A stretch of DNA of 26,044 nucleotides from a virus. This document shows positions 13,664 to 21,290 of this stretch, one piece after another. The stretch spans positions 1-26,044 of IMG/VR virus record IMGVR_UViG_3300037993_000022; one strand, given 5' to 3'. A program made the position numbers and the translations under genes. Position 1 is the first letter of the stretch. Each line of letters begins with the position of its first letter. The notes beneath the pieces are model-generated. The model made no database searches, was not told the origin of the DNA, and was given only the letters and a program-made list of their open reading frames with translations.

Positions 13664-14665
13664 ATGCCGCAACCTAATTATGGCCAAGTCCACGTAAATG
13701 TACCGTTGACATTCATGTCGATCGCGTACATTCAGGATGCAGATGGTTTCGTGGCAGACAAGGTCTTTCCGCTTGTCCCGGTGGATAAGCAGTCCGACAG
13801 ATACTACAGCTACAACAAGAACGACTTTATGAGGGATGAGGCCCGGGAGCGGGCGGCAGGAACCGAGTCCGCTGGTGGTGGCTACAATCTCGACAACACG
13901 CCCTCGTATTACTGCTCGATCTGGGCTTTCCACAAGGACGTTGCATGGTATCTGCGGGCGAACGCTGACGCTGTCCTCGACATGGATCGGGACGCTGCGA
14001 TCTTCGTGACGCAGCGCATGCTGATCTCCAGGGAACGCCAATTCGTGCAGGCTTACTTCCAGCCGAGCAAGTGGGGGACGACCGTCCAAGGCGTCGCCTC
14101 CAACAACGTGCCGGGAACCAGCTTCATTCAGTGGTCGGACTACATGAACTCAGATCCGATCACGGACATCCGGGTCGGCCGCATGACGGTCAAGCAGAAC
14201 ACTGGTTTCCTGCCGAACGTGATGGTCATGTCCGAGTACGTCTTCGAGGTGCTGTCGAACCATCCGGACATCGTGGACCGCTACAAGTACACCACGAACA
14301 ACGTGATCACTGAGGAGATGCTGGCGAAGCTCTTCCGGCTCGATCGCCTCGTGGTGGCCGGCGCGGTCTACGCTGCAAACGAGGAAGGCGCGACCGCAGA
14401 ATACCGCTTCATCTCGGACAATCATGCGCTGCTGTGTTACACGCCGAAGTCGGCGAGCATCCTGCAGCCTGCGGCCGGGTATATCTTCGCATGGCGGGGA
14501 CTGACCGGCAACATGGTGGATCGGCAGTCGGCCGGCTACGCGCTGGCGATCGATAAATTCCCGATCAGGCGCCTCAAGGTCGACCGGGTCGAGGGTGAAA
14601 TGGCCTACTGCTGCCAGCAGACCGGGGCGGACCTGGGCTATTTCTTCGAGAACGCCGCAGCCTAA
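13664..14665 (+). CDS. Major capsid protein
   Basis: 333 aa from the ATG at 13664, 12 bases after the strong site GGAAGGAG (13644-13651). The sequence has the character of an HK97-fold capsid of the Mu gpT/E-like type: FVADKVFPLVPVDKQSDRYY near the N-terminus, an RERQFVQAYF helix, PNVMVMSEYVFEVLSNHPD (spine-helix area) and DNHALLCYTPKSAS toward the end. It forms the icosahedral shell. Its place after protease, scaffold and decoration genes is standard. No obvious protease-cleaved N-terminal delta domain is seen. Confidence 0.85.
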   Translation: MPQPNYGQVHVNVPLTFMSIAYIQDADGFVADKVFPLVPVDKQSDRYYSYNKNDFMRDEARERAAGTESAGGGYNLDNTPSYYCSIWAFHKDVAWYLRANADAVLDMDRDAAIFVTQRMLISRERQFVQAYFQPSKWGTTVQGVASNNVPGTSFIQWSDYMNSDPITDIRVGRMTVKQNTGFLPNVMVMSEYVFEVLSNHPDIVDRYKYTTNNVITEEMLAKLFRLDRLVVAGAVYAANEEGATAEYRFISDNHALLCYTPKSASILQPAAGYIFAWRGLTGNMVDRQSAGYALAIDKFPIRRLKVDRVEGEMAYCCQQTGADLGYFFENAAA

Positions 14666-14683
14666 AGCTGCAGGGGGTCCATC

Positions 14684-14986
14684 ATGGATATGCTGCAAGT
14701 TGTGCATAAGCACTTCACATCTGGCGGTGTCTACCGTCAGAGCGGCGAGGTAGTGGACGCAAGCGCGATCAGCGCCGTCAGGCTGAAGAAACTCCAGGAC
14801 CAGCGCTACCTCGCCCCCTATACGGGGAATGTCGTCACGTGCTCCAAGTGCGATCGCATGTTTAGCACGAAAGAGCTGCTTGACGACCACACGCTGGAAG
14901 TGCATTCGAGAGGAGGTCAGGAAGGTGAGAAGTCTTCCGGGAACGACAAAGGCAGGCAGAATGATCGTGCAAAGCAGGCTGGATAA
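14684..14986 (+). CDS. Small protein with a C2H2 zinc finger
   Basis: 100 aa, ATG after AGGGGG. The first 45 residues form a small domain (VYRQSGEVVDASAISAVRLK) like those found in phage head-tail proteins of unknown role. Residues 53-74 are a classical zinc-finger spacing C53-x2-C56-x12-H69-x4-H74 (sequence CSKCDRMFSTKELLDDH). The tail is basic and polar, likely disordered. C2H2 fingers are uncommon in phage structural regions. It may bind DNA or stabilise a connector. It overlaps the next gene by 62 bases, and its function is not recognised. Confidence 0.65.
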   Translation: MDMLQVVHKHFTSGGVYRQSGEVVDASAISAVRLKKLQDQRYLAPYTGNVVTCSKCDRMFSTKELLDDHTLEVHSRGGQEGEKSSGNDKGRQNDRAKQAG

Positions 14987-15935
14987 GCCTGCGGTGCCGG
15001 TCGCAGGGACGAACGGCTGGGGCGCTCAGACATTCGTCGGGATAGCGACGGACGGATCGCTGCAGCAAGCGCTTGCAAACTGTGCAGACGTTCTGGGAGT
15101 GGCAAAGGACAACGTGGCGAACGCCGGCAGCGGATTTTTGGAGACGGAGGGAATCGCGAATGTGCTGGCAGACTCCGGCTCGATCCCGGCCAGGGCCGCG
15201 GTCAAGGTCGGCTCGAACGGCCGGGCGACACTGCTCAATACTTCGCCGCTCACCCTAAACGCAGTCGAGACAGGGACGGCAACAGGTTTCACGCAACCGG
15301 CAGCCCCCGGAGTGGTGAAGATAAAGCAGGCCGCAGATACGCTTGGTGATCGCGGCAGTGGGATCGTCGTGGTCGGCGCTGACAACACGGGTGCAGCGAT
15401 ATTCGAGACGATCAACCTGAATGCGGCGAACTCGACGACCATCGTCTCAGGATTGCTGAACTTCAAGACGATCGCCGGAATCTTCACAGCGAACGGCAAC
15501 AACCTGGGCGCTTCCAGCGTGACGCTTTACCGGGCGGACGGTATGACTGTGATCGTGGTCCTGACGAATGGCACGTCTCAGAAGGGCGCACAGATCCCGA
15601 CGTCGATTGAGGCATTCTGCGAGCAGGTGACACACACGAACAGCGCAGATGCTGTCGACGTGACATATCTGACGATCTACGGGTACGATTCCACGAACAC
15701 TCTTAAGGCCGAGCGCAAGGTGCTTTCAGGTGGCGCTGTTGGAGCTGTCGCTGCGGTCACGATGACGAGCTTCTGGAAGCAGGTCCTGAGGATCTGCACA
15801 GGCGAGTACACGAATGCCGCAACCGGAGCGCTGACGACCGTCGCCGATGCCGCCAGCCTGAAGGTGGGCCGGGCGCTGGCTGCTCCTACTGCTGAAGGCG
15901 CAACGATGCAGGTCTATCTTACGCCGAACGTCTAA
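14925..15935 (+). CDS. Virion structural protein, beta-rich
   Basis: 336 aa from the GTG at 14925, which has GAGGAGG (14910-14916) 8 bases upstream; an ATG at 14961 is the alternative. Rich in Thr, Ala, Gly and Val with regular strands (GSGIVVVGADNTGAAIFETI, NGNNLGASSVTLYRADGMT), the composition of capsid or tail decoration proteins. No family recognised. Position between the capsid and connector genes suggests a head decoration or fibre-like protein. No signal peptide or membrane segment. Confidence 0.65.
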   Translation: MRSLPGTTKAGRMIVQSRLDKPAVPVAGTNGWGAQTFVGIATDGSLQQALANCADVLGVAKDNVANAGSGFLETEGIANVLADSGSIPARAAVKVGSNGRATLLNTSPLTLNAVETGTATGFTQPAAPGVVKIKQAADTLGDRGSGIVVVGADNTGAAIFETINLNAANSTTIVSGLLNFKTIAGIFTANGNNLGASSVTLYRADGMTVIVVLTNGTSQKGAQIPTSIEAFCEQVTHTNSADAVDVTYLTIYGYDSTNTLKAERKVLSGGAVGAVAAVTMTSFWKQVLRICTGEYTNAATGALTTVADAASLKVGRALAAPTAEGATMQVYLTPNV

Positions 15936-15949
15936 AGGCGGTGATCAGC

Positions 15950-16426
15950 ATGGCAGAAGCATTTCCGCTGACGGCAATGAGCGGCGACTGGACGTATAAC
16001 GGACAGCCTGACACGATCCCGCTGGACGAGGTCAGGATCGAGATCGGCGACGTCGATCCGACTGATCCGCAGCTTCGGGACACGGAGGTCAATCATTACA
16101 TCAACGTGTATGGCAACCGGGGGAACGCAGCGATCTATGCGGCGATTGCCTGCTGCCATGTCCTGGCTGCAAAGTATGCTCGCAAGGCGAACAAGGCGAT
16201 CGGCAAGTTGAGGATCGACATGAGTGACATCGCCAAGAGCTACCGGGATCAGGCGATGGCGCTCAGGAGCCGGTCGGGGGTCACGGTGCAGCCGTACGCC
16301 GGTGGCGTGGAAATATCCGATAAGAACGCATACTTGCAGAACACGTCGCTGACGCAGCCTTTCTTCACGCGGTCCATGATGAGCGTGAACCAGGACGAGA
16401 TGGAACGGCCAATTCTGCCGGACTAG
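15950..16426 (+). CDS. Head-tail connector protein (adaptor)
   Basis: 158 aa from the ATG at 15950 with AAAGG about 11 bases upstream. The pattern DEVRIEIGDVDPTDPQLRDT, then a helix AAIACCHVLAAKYARK and an SYRDQAMALRSRSG helix, matches the gp6/YqbG-like adaptor that docks under the portal ring. The next two genes are the usual head closure and tail completion proteins, as expected. Confidence 0.7.
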   Translation: MAEAFPLTAMSGDWTYNGQPDTIPLDEVRIEIGDVDPTDPQLRDTEVNHYINVYGNRGNAAIYAAIACCHVLAAKYARKANKAIGKLRIDMSDIAKSYRDQAMALRSRSGVTVQPYAGGVEISDKNAYLQNTSLTQPFFTRSMMSVNQDEMERPILPD

Positions 16427-16441
16427 AAGCGAGGCGAGAAC

Positions 16442-16756
16442 GTGGAAAAGGAACTGCTGGACCTGCTGCAGCAGACGGTTACGATCGAGCCATGCACTGG
16501 AGAGAACTCGGCAGGTGAGCCAGTTTATGGCGCTGCTGTTACTTACGCCTGCAGGGTCGAGGAGATGCTGAAAACGATTTACAACAAGGAAGGCGTCCTG
16601 GTCACGAGCACGGCCCAGGTCTTTGTTGACGGCGTGGTGCCGGTGGGCGAGCGCGACCGGGTCACTCTTCCAAGCGGCCTGCAGCCGCTGATCCTGAATA
16701 TCGAAGTGGAGCCGGACGAGACTGGAGCGCCTTACTATAAGGGGATTTACACGTAA
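16442..16756 (+). CDS. Head-tail joining (head closure) protein
   Basis: 104 aa, GTG after GAGGCGAG. Small beta-rich protein (TVTIEPCTGENSAGEPVYGA, ACRVEEMLKTIYNKEGVL, QVFVDGVVPVGERDRVTLP) typical of the SPP1 gp16/HK97 gp7-like head closure family. It closes the DNA channel under the adaptor. Call based on size, fold pattern and position. Confidence 0.68.
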   Translation: MEKELLDLLQQTVTIEPCTGENSAGEPVYGAAVTYACRVEEMLKTIYNKEGVLVTSTAQVFVDGVVPVGERDRVTLPSGLQPLILNIEVEPDETGAPYYKGIYT

Positions 16757-16768
16757 AGGGGTGAGGTC

Positions 16769-17335
16769 ATGGCATTCACGGCGACAGTCAGCGGACTTGA
16801 CAAGATTCAGGAGGCGCTGAAGCAACTGGGCAGCCAGGCCACGAAGATCGTCGGTGCGGCGTTGTATGAAGGCTGCGAACTGACCATGACCGACTGTAAG
16901 ATCGCGACTCCTGTCCTGACCGGCACACTGAGGAACACCGGGCGCGTCGAGCAGCCGGTGGTCAATGGAAAGCAGGTCAGCGTGCTCATGGGCTTCGGTG
17001 GTCCGGCAGCGCCGTATGCGCAGCGTGTCCATGACGGGGTCGGGCCTAAGGCCGGCCACGGCGAGATCGAAATCGTTGCCAAAAACAAGCAGGTGTTGGC
17101 CTGCCCGATCCAGCAGTGGCGGGGTAAGGAAGTCAATCCGTATGGCTCAGGGAAACTGCCGTGCCTCTCCAAAGACGGCAACTTCGTGATCCTGGGCAAG
17201 CGGGTGCATCCGCAAGGTTTCGTCGGTCGCCGTTACTTAGTCGATCCGGTCAAGAAAAACATTCCGATGATAGCGGACAGAGTAAAAACCGCCGTCGTGC
17301 AGGCAGCAGTCAAGCAACTGCAAGGGGAGGCGTAG
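16769..17335 (+). CDS. Tail completion/neck protein (HK97 gp10-like)
   Basis: 188 aa, ATG after AAAGGGGTGAGG. VSGLDKIQEALKQLGSQA at the start and TPVLTGTLRNTGRVEQ are hallmarks of the HK97 gp10 family (Thr-Gly-x-Leu-Arg motif), and the FGGPAAPYAQRVHDG segment is the usual centre. The extra basic stretch 110-150 makes it a bit longer than many relatives. It acts at the neck or tail end during joining. Confidence 0.82.
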   Translation: MAFTATVSGLDKIQEALKQLGSQATKIVGAALYEGCELTMTDCKIATPVLTGTLRNTGRVEQPVVNGKQVSVLMGFGGPAAPYAQRVHDGVGPKAGHGEIEIVAKNKQVLACPIQQWRGKEVNPYGSGKLPCLSKDGNFVILGKRVHPQGFVGRRYLVDPVKKNIPMIADRVKTAVVQAAVKQLQGEA

Positions 17336-17339
17336 GCCG

Positions 17340-18434
17340 GTGGCTAATGACACGGATGCCACACTGAGCAGCCTCGAGGTCAATGGGGTGACAGTAGCAG
17401 GCTTTGCCACAGGCACGCTGATCTATGACGTGATTCTGCCAGCAGGCATGACCGTCGTCCCAACTGTGGCTGCTACGGTCAACGACGCTGGCAAGGCGAC
17501 GGCGACGGTGACTCAAGCAAGCTCTTTGCCTGGGACGGCGACGGTCCTGGTGACGGCGCAGGACGGGATCACCACCGAAACGTACACGGTCAATTTTACA
17601 GTGGCGGCAGCGGTGATTGCCCAGGACATAGCGACGTATCTCGCAGCGCAGGGCTGCGGCACTGTCGGCACCAGCATCTTCTTTGATTTTCAGCCGGAAA
17701 AGCCTGCAGCCGTCCTGACTGTGTACGACGCTGGCGGACCTTCGCCGCAGGAGCCGCCTGAAGCATGGCGTGAGCTGCATATCCAGGTTCGCAGCGTGGA
17801 TCACGCCTCAGGGTATACAGCGATCTGGAAAACGCTGGGCGCTCTTCTCTATCCGCCGACCGCAGACGGGACGATCGACGTCAACAGCAATCAGTATATG
17901 GCGCAGCTCCAGGGCATTCCGGCCATTATCACCAGGGACCAACTTAACCGCTATATCTGGAGCTTCCGGGTAGTGGTCTGCAATCTAGCCGGGAACGTCC
18001 AGGTGGACGACTGGCTGGCTGCACTGGCTACCTGGACGGCGGCAATACTGCCGGGCTGGACAGTTTACAGCGGCTGGCGGGGATACAAGCGGCCCTCGGT
18101 GACGTGGATGCTGACGGGCACGACAATCAAGGAGCGCGGCATGGGCAGCTTCTGGCAGCAGAAGAAGTTTACCTGCTGGATTCTTGGGCGCACGCCCAAC
18201 GAGCATGCCTTCGGTGGTGTCAGTATTGTTTCGGGGCTGGCGACAGCGATCAAGATCCCGCTGGACGTGGTCGCTGGTACATACCTGACAGTCCTCGAAC
18301 CGACAGCCGGCACGAACGATCCGAGCTTTCTGCTGAGCCAGGCGTCTGTGACACTGCGGCGGGTGATGCTGAGGCCGCAGCCTACTGCCCAGCTTATGGA
18401 GCAGGTGATTTTAAGCCAGGAGGAGGTAACTTGA
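17340..18434 (+). CDS. Tail completion/minor capsid protein with a cadherin-like N-terminal domain
   Basis: 364 aa, GTG 10 bases after AAGGGGAGG (17321-17329). Residues about 8-88 are a cadherin-like beta-sandwich: LSSLEVNGVTVAGFATGT and GTATVLVTAQDG, with the final TVNFTVA strand. About 90-200 resembles the phage minor capsid/tail terminator group (DIATYLAAQGCGTVGTSIFF, with RELHIQVRS). About 210-364 is a further beta-rich part (WSFRVVVCNLAG; SVTWMLTG). The Ig-like domain is probably exposed on the virion and could bind host surface sugars, as in other tailed phages. The fusion order (surface domain first, then the structural part) is unusual. Confidence 0.68.
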   Translation: MANDTDATLSSLEVNGVTVAGFATGTLIYDVILPAGMTVVPTVAATVNDAGKATATVTQASSLPGTATVLVTAQDGITTETYTVNFTVAAAVIAQDIATYLAAQGCGTVGTSIFFDFQPEKPAAVLTVYDAGGPSPQEPPEAWRELHIQVRSVDHASGYTAIWKTLGALLYPPTADGTIDVNSNQYMAQLQGIPAIITRDQLNRYIWSFRVVVCNLAGNVQVDDWLAALATWTAAILPGWTVYSGWRGYKRPSVTWMLTGTTIKERGMGSFWQQKKFTCWILGRTPNEHAFGGVSIVSGLATAIKIPLDVVAGTYLTVLEPTAGTNDPSFLLSQASVTLRRVMLRPQPTAQLMEQVILSQEEVT

Positions 18435-18743
18435 ATGGACGTAGATCAGGACCAGGTACAGGCCGAGCAGGCCGAGCAGCCTGATCAGACCGTCGAGGAT
18501 GCGCCGGCCGCTTCTCCAGAGATAGAAATGGTGGAGGAGCAGGTGGAACCGGTGGTGCAGATTGTCCAGGCTCCGGCGGCCGTCTATCCGCGGAAGGAGC
18601 TGCAGGCGAGAGCGATGGAGATCTTCGGGGTCAATCCGGAGGTCGTGGCCGGTGCATTATGCGGAAACAAGAAGACCGAGCTGACCACGGGCGAGGTCCG
18701 GATGGCTATCAAAGCGTTTCTGGAAAGGAGAGTGCATAGTTAA
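18435..18743 (+). CDS. Small acidic phage protein
   Basis: 102 aa, ATG directly after the previous stop; GGAGGAGGT (18418-18426) precedes it. The first 55 residues are Gln/Glu/Pro-rich and likely disordered. The remainder (YPRKELQARAMEIFGVNPEV, then EVRMAIKAFLERRV) is a compact helical domain. The stop overlaps the sheath start as TAATG. Unknown; it lies just before the sheath, a place often held by a small tail-assembly gene. Confidence 0.6.
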   Translation: MDVDQDQVQAEQAEQPDQTVEDAPAASPEIEMVEEQVEPVVQIVQAPAAVYPRKELQARAMEIFGVNPEVVAGALCGNKKTELTTGEVRMAIKAFLERRVHS

Positions 18744-20185
18744 TGGCAGGTGGAACATGGTCACCTACAGATCTACCGATAAGACCGGGATTTTACATGA
18801 ACTTCGTGGCCGCTGCGCTGGCCGCAATCCAATCGGGGCCGCGGGGCATCGTGGGCATGCCAGTGCAGGCTAACTGGGGACCGATCAATCAGATGATGCC
18901 GATCACGGACGAGGATACGCTGGACGCCTCATACAACACTGAATCTCTGGCGGACACCAGCTTTACTGCGCACGACTGCATATACCTGGCGCTGCTGGGG
19001 CAGCCGCAGACGGTGCTCGGATACAGGTTGTCTGATGGCGCTGCGGCCAAGGGCAGCGTAACGCTGAAGGACAGCGCAGCCACGAACGCGTTGAAACTCA
19101 CGACGCTTTACGAATCGACCAGGACCTTCAATGCCACAGTACGACCGAATCCGGTCGATGACGTCAACTTTACGGATATCGTCCTGTTTGAGGGCACGAC
19201 GCAGCTGGCGATCTTCACGTTTGCCAACGCCGGGGGCATCGTCGCCAATGCTGTCGCAGCGATCAACTCGAATCCGATCAATGTCTGGGTCGTGGCGTCG
19301 AGCATGGCAGCCGGCAATGGATCGCTGGCGGCGATCAGTAATGCAGCGTTTACCGGAGGCAATGCCGGTATCGCCGGGATCGACGACGAGGATTATACCA
19401 ACGCATTGAGCGCTTTCGAGGCGCAGACAATCAATGCAATCGTCCTGGACGGCAACACCGATGCAGGGCTGCTGACGTCGCTGGTCGCATGGGTCGCCCG
19501 GGTGCGCAGCGAGGGCAAAAAGCTCATCGCTTACGTGGGCGGAACTGCGACGCAAGACGAAAGCATCGCTACGGCAAATACCCGGAGCTACGATTGCAAC
19601 TTTGAGGGCGTGGTCAATGTCGGTGTCAGCGGCATCCTGAACGGCGTGACCTACGGCAGCGCGCTGGTGGCATGCTACATTGCTGGGTTGGCCTCCGGGC
19701 AGTCATTGCAGCAGAGCACGACCTATGCGGTCACTGTTTTCGACGACGTCACACCGCGGCTGACGAATAGCCAGGTCATATCAGCGCTGCAGGCCGGGAC
19801 GCTGGTGCTGGTCTATGACGGGACGCAGGTAGTGGTCGAGCAGGGCATCAACACACTGACGTCGCTTGCCGAAAATGAGGGTCCGAGCTGGAAAAAGATC
19901 AAGTGCATCCGGATCATGGACGCGATCGCGATGGACACTGCTGCTGCCGCCCAGACCAACTACATCGGGAAGATCCTGAACAACAAGATCGGGCAGACGG
20001 CGCTTCTCTGCGCGATCAAGCAGTATTTCGAGACGCTGGTGTCGAACCTGTTGGACGCCGATTTCACGGTGCAGACGGACACTGCCGCAATGGCAGACGC
20101 AGAAGGGGATCAGTTCTTCTGGCTTTACACGGCGACGATTGTCGACAGCATGGAGAAAATCTTCGGCACTGGTTACATCAGTTAA
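18743..20185 (+). CDS. xkdK: Tail sheath protein (XkdK-like)
   Basis: 480 aa. The opening PGFYMNFVAAALAAIQSGPRGI, with the Gly-rich turn and VGMPVQANWGP, is typical of contractile sheath proteins. Residues from about 210 onward hold the conserved domain (ALSAFEAQTINAIVLDG, then VAWVARVRSEGKKLIAYVG), and the C-terminal domain includes RIMDAIAMDTAAAAQTNYIG. Length matches PBSX XkdK-type sheaths. It proves a contractile tail. The ATG overlaps the previous stop. Confidence 0.92.
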   Translation: MAGGTWSPTDLPIRPGFYMNFVAAALAAIQSGPRGIVGMPVQANWGPINQMMPITDEDTLDASYNTESLADTSFTAHDCIYLALLGQPQTVLGYRLSDGAAAKGSVTLKDSAATNALKLTTLYESTRTFNATVRPNPVDDVNFTDIVLFEGTTQLAIFTFANAGGIVANAVAAINSNPINVWVVASSMAAGNGSLAAISNAAFTGGNAGIAGIDDEDYTNALSAFEAQTINAIVLDGNTDAGLLTSLVAWVARVRSEGKKLIAYVGGTATQDESIATANTRSYDCNFEGVVNVGVSGILNGVTYGSALVACYIAGLASGQSLQQSTTYAVTVFDDVTPRLTNSQVISALQAGTLVLVYDGTQVVVEQGINTLTSLAENEGPSWKKIKCIRIMDAIAMDTAAAAQTNYIGKILNNKIGQTALLCAIKQYFETLVSNLLDADFTVQTDTAAMADAEGDQFFWLYTATIVDSMEKIFGTGYIS

Positions 20186-20199
20186 AGGGGGTGCTTTGA

Positions 20200-20643
20200 T
20201 TGCCACTCGACGAAAGTAGGGTCATAATGGGCACCTTTGGCCAGGTGTTCATAAATGGTATTTGGCAGACAAACTTCAACAAGCTCACCGCCGAGGTCGA
20301 GCAGACCAAGAAAGAGCTGCTCCTTTCAGGTGATCTCTGGACGCGCCACAAGAAAGGGGCGTTGAAGGGCACCGGGACGCTCTCGGGCTTCAAGGTCACG
20401 TCCGACATGATCGCAGGCGGCTTCAATAAGCTGGAGCTGCTTAGCACGCTGTCAGATCCTGAGTCCTATGGCTATGAGACGATCAGGATTCAGAATGTGC
20501 TGTGGGATAAGCTGCAGCTTGCCAACTGGGAAGCTGGCACAGAAATTGCTGAGTCGATGCCGTTCACGTTTAGCAATTACGAACTTCTGGACCCGATTAT
20601 CGGGCCGGATTCGCCACCGAGTTCAGGAATTACAAGCTTCTAG
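20200..20643 (+). CDS. xkdM: Tail tube protein (XkdM-like)
   Basis: 147 aa, TTG 8 bases after AAGGGGG (20185-20191). Matches the PBSX XkdM tube family: GTFGQVFINGIWQTNFNKLT near the start, KKELLLSGDLWTRHKKG, and a LSGFKVTSDMI beta motif. It forms the inner tube through which DNA passes. The family usually ends near the segment FSNYELLDPI. Here the C-terminus has 13 extra residues from a segment that is repeated exactly after the stop, suggesting a recent small duplication. Confidence 0.9.
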   Translation: MPLDESRVIMGTFGQVFINGIWQTNFNKLTAEVEQTKKELLLSGDLWTRHKKGALKGTGTLSGFKVTSDMIAGGFNKLELLSTLSDPESYGYETIRIQNVLWDKLQLANWEAGTEIAESMPFTFSNYELLDPIIGPDSPPSSGITSF

Positions 20644-20670
20644 GACCCGATTATCGGGCCGGATTCGCCA
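20589..20670 (+). repeat. Perfect 28-bp direct repeat spanning the end of the tube gene
   Basis: Bases 20589-20616 and 20643-20670 are identical, 54 bases (18 codons) apart and in the same frame. Each copy holds a palindrome CCGAT-T-ATCGG. The first copy encodes the last part of the tube protein (DPIIGPDSP); the second starts at the last base of the TAG stop. Duplicated end of gene, or a paired RNA hairpin before the chaperone start. Confidence 0.92.
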
Positions 20671-20693
20671 ACTCAAGAGGGGAAGGGTAAGGC

Positions 20694-21122
20694 ATGGCAG
20701 AGAAGAACGAGCCTGGGGAAATGGCCGAGGAAATGACCGAAGAAGAGATTCTGAGGAAGCTTCTGGCCGTTGACGACAGCAGCACACCAAAGAAGAAAGT
20801 GATGCTCGATCGGTTGGGGATACCGGTCACGCTCAAGGGACTGACCGGCAAGCAGGTCTTTATGATCCAGGAGCGCTGCACCATCCGAAACAAAAGGACC
20901 GGAGTAGCTCGGATCGACGCGGAAGACTTTAACTGCGGGTTGATCTCTGTGGCGACGGTTAAACCGAACTGGGGTGCCAAGGAACTGCTTGCCAAATTCC
21001 GGGCCAGCGGTCCGGAAGAGGTCCTCAAGCGGCTTCTGTTGGCCGGTGAAATGTCGGCGATGGGCGATGTTGTGCTCGATCTCAGCGGCTATAACATCGA
21101 CCTCGAAGACGTAAAAAACTGA
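20694..21122 (+). CDS. xkdN: Tail assembly chaperone, short product (XkdN-like)
   Basis: 142 aa, with ATG 11 bases after AAGAGGGGAAGGG. Very acidic N-terminus (EMAEEMTEEEILRKLLAV), then RLGIPVTLKGLTGKQVFMIQ and WGAKELLAKF, as in the XkdN/gpG chaperone family. It binds the tape measure and the tube protein during tail assembly. The frame ends at GTA AAA AAC TGA, where a -1 shift gives the extended product. Confidence 0.88.
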   Translation: MAEKNEPGEMAEEMTEEEILRKLLAVDDSSTPKKKVMLDRLGIPVTLKGLTGKQVFMIQERCTIRNKRTGVARIDAEDFNCGLISVATVKPNWGAKELLAKFRASGPEEVLKRLLLAGEMSAMGDVVLDLSGYNIDLEDVKN

Positions 21123-21286
21123 TCAAGGCAGGTGGGCTGGCGACGGTGATATTTCACGCATGGAGCCAGCACCACCTGCTCCCCAGTCAGTTCTTCAACC
21201 TTTCCAGGGGAGAGCAGCAGTTTCTGATTGCTTGCACCGAGATCGAGGCAGAGCGGGACAACAAGGGCAGAAAGGGCTGGGGGTGA
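20694..21286 (+). CDS. Tail assembly chaperone, frameshifted product (gpGT-like)
   Basis: 197 aa by -1 ribosomal frameshift at A AAA AAC (21113-21119). After residue N142 the frame reads LIKAGGLATVIFHAWSQHHL, then SQFFNLSRGEQQFLIACTEI, and ends at TGA 21284. This second part has the W-x(n)-P-x-F-x-x-L-x-x-x-E pattern of the T domain of tail chaperones, which binds the tape measure; without the shift it has no start of its own. Only a fraction of ribosomes need shift. Conserved ordering (G, then GT, then tape measure) is known in lambda-like and PBSX-like phages. Confidence 0.88.
21113..21179 (+). promoter_or_regulatory. Programmed -1 frameshift signal (slippery heptamer plus stem-loop)
   Basis: A AAA AAC at 21113-21119 is a classical slippery heptamer positioned exactly in the zero frame. 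Eight bases later a 14-bp stem begins: 21128-21141 (GCAGGTGGGCTGGC) pairs with 21165-21179, with only A21171 bulged. A small inner hairpin (GTGA/TCAC) sits in the 23-base loop. Heptamer, 8-base spacer and strong stem are the standard elements. Confidence 0.93.
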
Positions 21287-21290
21287 GAAT

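Noticed and set aside
20468-20773. 101-codon frame covering the tube-chaperone junction
   Set aside because: Arg-rich shadow of two better-supported genes.
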